A stretch of DNA of 34,662 bases from Clostridia bacterium (GTDB taxonomy: Bacteria; Bacillota; Clostridia; Christensenellales; CAG-1252): contig JAFTOZ010000062.1 in NCBI GenBank assembly GCA_017463565.1, positions 1 to 34,662 of the forward strand, given 5' to 3'. A program made the translations under genes and the position numbers. The notes under the pieces were generated by a model. It ran no database searches. It had not been told where the DNA came from and was given only the letters and a program-made list of their open reading frames with translations. Position 1 is the stretch's first letter. The number at the start of each line of letters is the position of its first letter. This document shows positions 16,571 to 23,372 of the stretch, piece after piece.

Positions 16571-16611
16571 CCTCGGTTTTTTTATTGGGAAGTGTTAGCC
16601 GAAAACCTTCC
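16571..16611 (-). promoter_or_regulatory. preQ1-I riboswitch upstream of queT
   Basis: Read on the minus strand: P1 stem GGAAG (16607-16611) with CTTCC (16588-16592), a loop GTTTTCGGCTAACA, then an A-rich tail CAATAAAAAAACCGAGG. UCGG in the loop (16599-16602) pairs with CCGA in the tail (16573-16576), giving the H-type pseudoknot of the preQ1-I class. The pseudoknot strand runs into GAGGTGA, the queT ribosome binding site, so preQ1 binding should block translation. The predicted transcript starts right at P1. Confidence 0.85.
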
Positions 16612-16617
16612 ACAAAC

Positions 16618-16646
16618 AGTATGGCACACCCAACGGGAAAAAGCAA
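16618..16646 (-). promoter_or_regulatory. Promoter for queT
   Basis: Minus strand: TTGCTT (16641-16646), 17-base spacer, CATACT (16618-16623). Transcription would start about at the first base of the riboswitch P1 stem, which supports this assignment although the boxes are imperfect. Confidence 0.55.
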
Positions 16647-16954
16647 GGATTTTTCGAGAGAAACAAAAAGACAACCTTCACGCGTGCGTGCCCACGCGCG
16701 TGCAACTTTATTTGTTCGCGCGCGCAAGAAGTAGGGCGGTGAATAGGGGAGCAAAAGGGGCGGAATTGGCATAATATGGTAATATGCAAAAAATATGCGT
16801 TTATGCAAATATTATGCATACAACCGCACAATGTAAAATATTGAAAATACATATATAGAGCAGATAATTACAATCATTTGGCGTTATTTTGGAAATCAAC
16901 TAAAAATTAACATAAATTTTTTTATGGAAAATTGAATTATAGGCGCTAATTTAT
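16647..16954. other. Divergent intergenic region without a gene
   Basis: Between the queT promoter and the oppA promoter. It holds alternating pyrimidine-purine tracts (16679-16691, 16693-16704 and CGCGCGCGCA at 16717-16726), a 9-base inverted repeat GCATAATAT / ATATTATGC (16769-16777 and 16809-16817) enclosing further ATATGC copies, and then AT-rich DNA. Short open frames here have no codon or start support. Confidence 0.6.
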
Positions 16955-16984
16955 TTGACTTGATTTTTTTATAGTTGGTATAAT
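16955..16984 (+). promoter_or_regulatory. Promoter for the opp operon
   Basis: TTGACT (16955-16960), 18-base spacer, TATAAT (16979-16984). It predicts a start near 16991 and a leader of about 107 bases before oppA. Confidence 0.7.
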
Positions 16985-16990
16985 TGAGTT

Positions 16991-17097
16991 GACCTTGGAT
17001 AAGGTCTTTTGTTATTCATCTGTGCTTATGCAGGTGAGCCACGAGGCAAGCGTGCGGTCTTGCCACTAAATTGTATATTATATATGGAGGTATATAT
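16991..17097 (+). promoter_or_regulatory. Structured 5' leader of oppA
   Basis: Three successive hairpins can be drawn: GACCTT/AAGGTC (16991-17006, followed by TTTT), CATCTG/CAGGTG (about 17018-17037) and GGCAAG/CTTGCC (17045-17064). GGAGG follows at about 17085. No known riboswitch class fits; it may stabilise or regulate the mRNA. Confidence 0.4.
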
Positions 17098-19806
17098 ATG
17101 AAGAAGAGCAAACTGACGATCATGTTGGTAGCAGTGTTGCTGGTCGTATCCATCCTCGGTGCCTGTGCTTTGACGGGCTGCGAAGAGGTTTGCACCGCTC
17201 ACGTTGATGCCAACAAGGATTTAAAATGTGATAATTGTGGGGTGGCTCTGGATTGCGATCATAGCGACGCCAGTGTTATTCCTGCAGTTCCTGCTACTTG
17301 CACCGAGCCCGGCTTGACCGAAGGCAAGAAGTGTAATGTTTGCGGTGAAGTTTTGGTCGCTCAAACCGAAGTTCCTGCTGTTGGCCACATCAACTCTGAT
17401 GCTGACAACAAGTGCGACAACTGCGACAAGACTTTCGTCTACACCCTGCACGACAGCATGGGTGCTGGCCCCACCAACTGGAACCCCCACGTTTGGGAGA
17501 CCAACGCAGACAACTACTTTGCCGGTTACACCGAGATGGGTCTTGTGGACGTGACCATCGCTGACGACGGCGTCAACTACGCTTGGGTTTGGGAAATGGC
17601 TACCGGTATCGAAGACGTTACCGCTGAGTACCAAGCTGACGAAGAGAAGAACGCTAAGTGGGAAGTTGGTGAGTTGACCGAGGGTAAGGTTTATCGTATC
17701 TACCTGAACGAGCTGGCTAAGTGGGCTGATGGCACCCCCATCAATGCTGACACTTATGTCTACTCCATGAAGCAATTGCTGAACCCCAAGATGCAGAACT
17801 ACCGCGCTAACACCTACTATGCTGGTCAAAGCGCTATCAAGAACGCTGCTAAGTACTTCAACTCTGAGAGCCCCATCTACGACTACGTCTATGCTGAGGA
17901 TGCTGAAGGCAACGAGATCCCCTTCGATTTCGAGAACAACGCTGTGTATCTGCACCTGACCAAGCCCTGGATGCTGAACAGCAGCTACGCTATCTACGAC
18001 TTGATGGACATGGGTTACATTGATGCTGCAGAGTACAACGCATTGGCTGAGGAAGCTAACCCCTACGGTTTCGTGGAGCTCACCGCTGACAACGCAGCTA
18101 CCGTGAAGAGCGTTATCGCTCAATTCCTGACTGCATTCGGCATTAATCTCACCGAAGAAAACGCGATTGACAACATCTATGCTCGTACTCATATGTACTA
18201 CAACACCGGCAAGTTCTCTGAACCTTTCGCTTGGGAGAACGTTGGTTTGGTGAAGGTTGATGACTACACCATCGACTACATCCACGAGGGTGCTGAGAGC
18301 GAGTACTACTTCCTGGTGAGCTTGACCTCTAACTGGATCGTCTACGAAGATCTGTACGAGGCTGGTAAGACCCAACTGGGCGACCTGATCACCACCGACT
18401 ACGGTACCGCTGTTGACAAGTATATGTCCTACGGTCCCTACAAGCTCGACTCCTACGAGTTGGATAAGCAAATGCGCATGAGCCGCAACGAGAACTGGTA
18501 CGGTTGGACCGACGGTCTGCACGTAGGTCAATACATGACCACCAACATCGTTTGCGACATCATCAGCGACGAAGCTACCCTGGAAGGTTTGTTCCTCACC
18601 GGTAAGGTAGACGGCCTGGGCCTGAACGCTACTCAGCTGGCTGAGTACCGCAACAGCCAATACCTGTTGAAGACCGACCAAACCTACACCTTCCGTTTCG
18701 TATTCGCTTCCGATCTGTCCAAGCTGACCGCTCTGGAGACCCAATACAACAACGGCGCTAACCTGAAGGTTCTGTCCTACGACGACTTCCGTAAGGCAAT
18801 CTCCTTGGCTATCGACCGTGCTAAGATGTGTGCTCAAGGTACCGGTGGCTACAAGCCCGCTTACGCTCTGTTCAACAGACTGTACTACTATGATGTAGAG
18901 AACGATCCTTCCTCCATCTACCGTGATACCGCTGAGGCTAAGCAAGTTATCCTCGACATCTACGGCGTGAAGTACGGCGAGGACGAGGCTTACAAGACCT
19001 TGGACGAGGCTTACAACTCCATCACCGGTTTCGACTTGGCTCAAGCTAAGGAACTGTTCCAAAGCGTATACGAGACCGCTATTGCTGACGGCAACTACAC
19101 CGAAGGTCAAAAGGTTATCATCCACTGTATGGCTACCGGTGCTGACACCCTCAGCGAGGACGACAGCGCTCAAGAGCGTTTGTTGAACGAATTCGTTGCT
19201 GCTGCTACCGTTGATACCGGATTCGAAGGCCTGATCTCTTTCGAGTTCTCTGCTGGTGCTGCTGACCGTTACGGTGACGTGGCTGCCGGACGTATCGAAA
19301 TGATCCGTGGTGCATGGGGCGGCGCTGCATTCTTCCCCTTCTCCACCATCCGTTGCTACACCGAGCCCGAGTACATGGGTGGCCTGAGCGCTATCCACGA
19401 GTCCTGCGGTTGGGATCCCTCCAAGGAAGAACTGACCCTGGTCTATGACTTCGACTTGGATCCTGCTACTCCCGATGAGGAAATCACTCTGACCCTCGAC
19501 AAGTGGGCTATGAGTATCAACGACGGTTACCTCGATGAGGCTTCTGGCGACCTGTATCTGTACACCGACGGCGACACCAAGATGATGATCTTGGCTGAGT
19601 TGGAGCAGGCTGTCCTCGAGTCCTATCAATGTATCCCCTTCGCTTCCGAGACTGCATGTTCCTTGTTCTCTCAAAAGATCAAGTATGCAACCCTCGAGTA
19701 CAACATCATGTACGGTTACGGCGGTCTGCGTCTGATGACCTACAACTACGATGACGTAGCTTGGGAAGAGTACGTAGCTTCTCAAGGTGGCGAACTGAAG
19801 TACTAA
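17098..19806 (+). CDS. oppA: Oligopeptide ABC transporter substrate-binding lipoprotein
   Basis: A 902-residue family 5 extracellular solute-binding protein that should deliver peptides to the permease encoded downstream. The signal peptide has two possible lipoboxes, LGAC (Cys23) and LTGC (Cys28), so it is probably a lipoprotein. Residues ~30-115 are an added segment with CxxC pairs (LKCDNCG, KKCNVCG, NKCDNCD) and DxDxD-like turns, resembling zinc-ribbon-type repeats of Firmicute surface proteins. The binding domain follows (YVYSMKQLLNP, YMSYGPYKLDSY, FRKAISLAIDR are typical). At about 790 residues after that segment, it is larger than usual OppA (~540). Codon use is strongly biased (GCT, TAC, AAC, CTG), as in highly expressed genes. 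Start ATG 17098 has GGAGG 8 bases upstream. Confidence 0.92.
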   Translation: MKKSKLTIMLVAVLLVVSILGACALTGCEEVCTAHVDANKDLKCDNCGVALDCDHSDASVIPAVPATCTEPGLTEGKKCNVCGEVLVAQTEVPAVGHINSDADNKCDNCDKTFVYTLHDSMGAGPTNWNPHVWETNADNYFAGYTEMGLVDVTIADDGVNYAWVWEMATGIEDVTAEYQADEEKNAKWEVGELTEGKVYRIYLNELAKWADGTPINADTYVYSMKQLLNPKMQNYRANTYYAGQSAIKNAAKYFNSESPIYDYVYAEDAEGNEIPFDFENNAVYLHLTKPWMLNSSYAIYDLMDMGYIDAAEYNALAEEANPYGFVELTADNAATVKSVIAQFLTAFGINLTEENAIDNIYARTHMYYNTGKFSEPFAWENVGLVKVDDYTIDYIHEGAESEYYFLVSLTSNWIVYEDLYEAGKTQLGDLITTDYGTAVDKYMSYGPYKLDSYELDKQMRMSRNENWYGWTDGLHVGQYMTTNIVCDIISDEATLEGLFLTGKVDGLGLNATQLAEYRNSQYLLKTDQTYTFRFVFASDLSKLTALETQYNNGANLKVLSYDDFRKAISLAIDRAKMCAQGTGGYKPAYALFNRLYYYDVENDPSSIYRDTAEAKQVILDIYGVKYGEDEAYKTLDEAYNSITGFDLAQAKELFQSVYETAIADGNYTEGQKVIIHCMATGADTLSEDDSAQERLLNEFVAAATVDTGFEGLISFEFSAGAADRYGDVAAGRIEMIRGAWGGAAFFPFSTIRCYTEPEYMGGLSAIHESCGWDPSKEELTLVYDFDLDPATPDEEITLTLDKWAMSINDGYLDEASGDLYLYTDGDTKMMILAELEQAVLESYQCIPFASETACSLFSQKIKYATLEYNIMYGYGGLRLMTYNYDDVAWEEYVASQGGELKY

Positions 19807-19812
19807 TTTCTA

Positions 19813-19884
19813 GGCCCTCGGGCCAAGACAATTTGAACAATTCCTACGGGTGTGCCTCGCAAGGGGCACACCCCAAAAGGAATT
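19813..19884 (+). promoter_or_regulatory. Stable hairpins after oppA
   Basis: GGCCC/GGGCC (19813-19824), then a long stem GGGTGTGCC/GGCACACCC (19848-19873) inside an outer pair AATTCC/GGAATT (19839-19884). There is no T run, so this more likely protects the 3' end of the oppA mRNA than terminates it. Confidence 0.65.
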
Positions 19885-19893
19885 ATTAGTGGG

Positions 19894-19914
19894 GAGGTTT
19901 TTAACCTCTTTTTG
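19894..19914 (+). terminator. Possible attenuator between oppA and oppB
   Basis: GAGGTT / AACCTC with a 3-base loop, directly followed by five T. The stem is short, so partial read-through is expected, giving more binding protein than permease. The only nearby GGAGG is within the stem. Confidence 0.55.
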
Positions 19915-19929
19915 TATGGTATAAATATC

Positions 19930-21021
19930 ATGAGTACATTCAAGTATGTTTTAAGTCGTATCGCTCTGATGCTGGTCGTGTTCGTGGTCACCATGGTTTT
20001 GTGCTTTTGCTTGATTCGTTTGTTGCCTTTCAAGTCGGAAGCTACCGGTCTGCAGGCCATCACTGAGCAAAGACGACTCCAAATGCTTGGTTGGGCAGAT
20101 ACGGATGCAGACGGCAATAAGATCACCATGATCGAAAAGCTCGGTAAGTGGATCTACAACATCCTGTTCCGTGACGTCCAGAGCATTGATCCCGAAACTG
20201 GCGAAAAGACAAAGATCGAATACGACGAGAAGACCGGTGAAATCATTCCTAATCCCGACGGCAGACCCGACTGGGACTGGGGTGTCTCCTTGAAGATCGA
20301 CTACCTCAAGGACGTTACCGAAGTTGTAGGCGATCGTATGACGCCAACTATTTTGCTGAACGTTTATTCTCTGCTGATTTCGATACCTATCGGTATTGCT
20401 TTCGGTATTTTTGCCGCGCTCAAGAAGAACAAGTGGCAGGACCACTTCATCTCGACCGCCGTTATGCTGTTCATTTCGGTGCCGAGCTTTGTGTACGCTT
20501 TCTTGTTGCAATACTTCTTCGCGTTCAAGTGGGGAATTTTGCCCGCTCAGTCCTCTTCTCTGATGGACGCAGGCGGTTCATACTTTAGCTGGGAAATGAG
20601 CAAATCGCTGATCCTACCCGTGCTCTCCATGAGCTTTGGTACGATTGCCGGTTTGACACGTAGCACGCGTGCCGAGTTGACCGAGGCATTGACGAGCGAA
20701 TATATGCTGTTGGCCCGCACCAAGGGCTTGACCAGATCGCAATCCATTATGCGCCACGCGCTCAAGAACGCTATGGTGCCCATTTTGCCGGGTATCATCT
20801 CCTCCTTCGTGGGTATTCTGAGCGGTTCTTACATCATCGAGCAAATCTTTGGTGTACCCGGCGTTGGTAAGCTGTACATTATGTCGATCAACATGCGCGA
20901 CTACGATTTGTTCATGTTCATCACCGCATTCTACGGCTTTATTGGCTTGCTTTCTAACATTTTGATTGACTTGTCCTACGGATTCCTTGATCCGCGGGTG
21001 AAGATGGGGGCGAAGAAGTAG
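19930..21021 (+). CDS. oppB: Oligopeptide ABC transporter permease, OppB type
   Basis: A 363-residue permease. TM1 (LSRIALMLVVFVVTMVLCFC, about 9-28) is followed by an external loop of about 90 residues with DTDADGNK and IDPETGEKTKIEYDEKTG, longer than usual, then five more helices. The ATPase-contacting EAA-type loop is LARTKGLTRSQSIMRHALKN, and the C-terminus GFLDPRVKMG is typical of OppB/DppB. The start at ATG 19930 is chosen because family members begin just before TM1; no ribosome binding site lies close, so translation may depend on unfolding of the upstream hairpin. A longer frame reaches back to 19852 but through the hairpins. Confidence 0.9.
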   Translation: MSTFKYVLSRIALMLVVFVVTMVLCFCLIRLLPFKSEATGLQAITEQRRLQMLGWADTDADGNKITMIEKLGKWIYNILFRDVQSIDPETGEKTKIEYDEKTGEIIPNPDGRPDWDWGVSLKIDYLKDVTEVVGDRMTPTILLNVYSLLISIPIGIAFGIFAALKKNKWQDHFISTAVMLFISVPSFVYAFLLQYFFAFKWGILPAQSSSLMDAGGSYFSWEMSKSLILPVLSMSFGTIAGLTRSTRAELTEALTSEYMLLARTKGLTRSQSIMRHALKNAMVPILPGIISSFVGILSGSYIIEQIFGVPGVGKLYIMSINMRDYDLFMFITAFYGFIGLLSNILIDLSYGFLDPRVKMGAKK

Positions 21022-21022
21022 T

Positions 21023-23371
21023 ATGGCTAAGAAGAATGATTTGCAAAACCAACATTTGACCCCAGACATGTTTGTCCCGGTCAATGCAGACAAGGTGCTG
21101 TCTGACGTCAAGTTTGACACCAAGCCCGTAGGCTATTTGATGGACGCTTGGCGCCGCTTCAAGCGCAACAAGGCGTCGGTTGTGGCAGCATGCATCATTT
21201 TGATCATTGCATTGTTCGCCATCATCGCGCCCCTCGTGTCTCCCTACGAGATGAGCGAGGTAGACGGCTACTATAAGCACGCCCGCCCCAAGATTGCCGG
21301 CATGAACAATTCGGGCAGCGGTTTCTGGGACGGTACCTACGTCAAGGACCAAAGCACGTTGGACTATATCTATTTCAACGGTATTGCTATGGGTGCTTTG
21401 GACACCGACTTTGACGGCAAGCACGATTGGAACGAAGTGCTCGCCAGCGAATTCAACCCCATCAAGAAGGAGTTGGACGACTACGACTATACCACCCAGG
21501 TAAACGGCGTGGATATCACCAGCCACCGCTACGAGTTGCGCGTGGACTCCTACTACGAGGTAGGTTTCCGCTCGGTAGAGGGTATCACCCCCGAAGAGTA
21601 TCAACGCATTTTGGATTGGGAGCAGGAGACCGGTCTGAAGGTCATCTATCCTGTGATCAACTTCAACGATGCAGACGCATTCGACTCCACCAATATCAAC
21701 ACCGACTCGCAGGATAACTACTGGTATCGCAACAAGCGTGGTACCAACGGCGGTACCGTGCCTATTGATATCAACGGCAACGAGCTGACCCTCGAGCAAG
21801 TGATGAACGGCGAGTTGGTACCCAACTATGCCGTCCGCTACGACGAGACCCCCGACGGCGAGTATATCGTAGACCCCCTCAAGGGCTACGTGTTGGCATC
21901 CTCTTTGAGTCCCGAGGAGTACGCTGCTCTGACCAACAAGCGTTACAGTACCTTCATCGAGGACCGCTTGAACGGTATCTACGCATACTACAACGGCAGT
22001 TACGTATTGGCATCCTCTTTGACCCCCGACCAATTGGAAGGTAACACCAAGCGTTACAGACAAAACGGTGTGGAGGCAGAGGACGGTGCGTACGTATTCG
22101 ACGGCAACGACTACGCGCTGGTTTCCTCTCTTAGCGAGGCTGAACTGGCACGTGCATACGCTCGTTATAGCGCAGTATATACCGAGAATTCCAAGGGTAA
22201 GTTCTACTTGGTAGACGGCGAATATAAGACCGGTACCGAGTTGGGCTGGAAGATCATGGAAATCGAGGAATACAAGGCAGGCGGCGGCAAGACCTATTCG
22301 CAAGCCTTCGTGTTGGACTACAACGGCAACTACGTATTGGACGGCAAGAACTACAAGTTGGAATCGAGCATGAGCGCAGATGCACTGGCGAAAATGGTAG
22401 TGCGCTACAATATCGATTGGCGTCGTGATACCCAAGGTAAGCACACCCTGTTCGAGGGCGAGTACGTGCTGTACGATTCGCTGACCCCCGAGCAACAAGA
22501 CTCTTTGTTGACTCGCTATCATCGCGTAGAAAACGCTACCTTTATCCGTACCGGTGCCGGTGGTAAGAACTACCGTATCCGCGTGCTGTACTACAACTAC
22601 TATCGCTATCTGAACGACAAGGAGCCCGTACACGTGTTCGGTGCTGACTCCCAAGGCTACGACATTTTGGTTCGTTTGGCAATGGGTGCCCGTCTGTCCC
22701 TGGTATTGGCAGTTTGCGTAGCAGCAATCAACCTGATCTTCGGTTCTCTCTACGGTGCTATCTCGGGCTACTACGGTGGCAAGGTAGATATGGTGATGGA
22801 GCGTATTACCGACGTTTTGGCGGGTATCCCCACCATCGTGTTGATGACCCTGGTGCGTATCCACTTGATCGAAGGTTCCGTGCCCGTGATGATTGGCGAC
22901 ACGTTGCTGTTCAACCTGCACCTCACCGATATGGGCGGCATCATCTTCGCTATGTGTGCAACCGGCTGGATTGGTACGGCTTATTCCGTGCGTATGCAGT
23001 TCTACCGCTTCAAACGGCAAGAGTATATTTTGGCGGCGCGTACCCTGGGTGCGCGTGACGGACGGTTGATGTTCCGCCATATCTTCCCCAATGCGTTGGG
23101 TACCCTGATCACCGGTTCGGTGTTGGTTATCCCGGGCGTTATCTTCTCGGAAACTTCGCTGGCGTACTTGGGCGTTATCAGCTTTACCGGCCCCAATATC
23201 ACTTCACTGGGTGCTATGCTATCCAACGGTCAGTCGGCAGGTATCAGTAAGTTCCCGCACATTATCTTCTTCCCGGCGTTGATTCTGTCCTTGCTGATGA
23301 TCAGTTTCAACCTGTTCGGTAACGGATTGCGCGACGCATTCAACCCCTCTTTGAGAGGATCGGAGGAGTAG
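21023..23371 (+). CDS. oppC: Oligopeptide ABC transporter permease, OppC type, with giant extracellular insertion
   Basis: A 782-residue protein; OppC is normally about 300. TM1 is at about 52-72 (VVAACIILIIALFAIIAPLV). Family similarity resumes at VHVFGADSQGYDILVRLAMG (536-555) and continues through the membrane domain with FKRQEYILAARTLGARDGRL as EAA loop. The ~460 residues between them should lie outside the cell. They contain tandem repeats of about 37 residues with the core Y-x-L-x-S-S-L-[ST]-x-[ED] and a closing R-Y. The reading frame is intact, with the same codon bias as its neighbours, so this is a real insertion, not a fusion artefact. ATG 21023 follows the oppB stop by one base (TAGTATG). 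Confidence 0.92.
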   Translation: MAKKNDLQNQHLTPDMFVPVNADKVLSDVKFDTKPVGYLMDAWRRFKRNKASVVAACIILIIALFAIIAPLVSPYEMSEVDGYYKHARPKIAGMNNSGSGFWDGTYVKDQSTLDYIYFNGIAMGALDTDFDGKHDWNEVLASEFNPIKKELDDYDYTTQVNGVDITSHRYELRVDSYYEVGFRSVEGITPEEYQRILDWEQETGLKVIYPVINFNDADAFDSTNINTDSQDNYWYRNKRGTNGGTVPIDINGNELTLEQVMNGELVPNYAVRYDETPDGEYIVDPLKGYVLASSLSPEEYAALTNKRYSTFIEDRLNGIYAYYNGSYVLASSLTPDQLEGNTKRYRQNGVEAEDGAYVFDGNDYALVSSLSEAELARAYARYSAVYTENSKGKFYLVDGEYKTGTELGWKIMEIEEYKAGGGKTYSQAFVLDYNGNYVLDGKNYKLESSMSADALAKMVVRYNIDWRRDTQGKHTLFEGEYVLYDSLTPEQQDSLLTRYHRVENATFIRTGAGGKNYRIRVLYYNYYRYLNDKEPVHVFGADSQGYDILVRLAMGARLSLVLAVCVAAINLIFGSLYGAISGYYGGKVDMVMERITDVLAGIPTIVLMTLVRIHLIEGSVPVMIGDTLLFNLHLTDMGGIIFAMCATGWIGTAYSVRMQFYRFKRQEYILAARTLGARDGRLMFRHIFPNALGTLITGSVLVIPGVIFSETSLAYLGVISFTGPNITSLGAMLSNGQSAGISKFPHIIFFPALILSLLMISFNLFGNGLRDAFNPSLRGSEE
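21887..22528 (+). repeat. Tandem ~37-residue protein repeats within oppC
   Basis: Copies start at residues 289 (YVLASSLSPEEY), 327 (YVLASSLTPDQL), 364 (YALVSSLSEAEL), 444 (YKLESSMSADAL) and 481 (YVLYDSLTPEQQ), each closing with RY about 20 residues on. Spacings are 38, 37, 80 and 37; a degenerate copy near 401 fills the double gap. A possible sixth, NELTLEQVMN, lies near 253. Confidence 0.8.
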
Positions 23372-23372
23372 T

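Noticed and set aside
17030-17064. Guanidine-II (mini-ykkC) riboswitch, because of a GCC-ACGA-GGC hairpin
   Set aside because: That class needs two such hairpins with ACGR loops; only one is present and the alternative GGCAAG/CTTGCC stem competes.
17221-19785. 854-residue open frame antisense to oppA
   Set aside because: It mirrors the strong codon bias of oppA, has Val/Leu/Ser-rich low-information sequence and no start signals.
20954-23080. 708-residue open frame antisense to oppC
   Set aside because: Antisense shadow of a biased gene; no family resemblance and no ribosome binding site.
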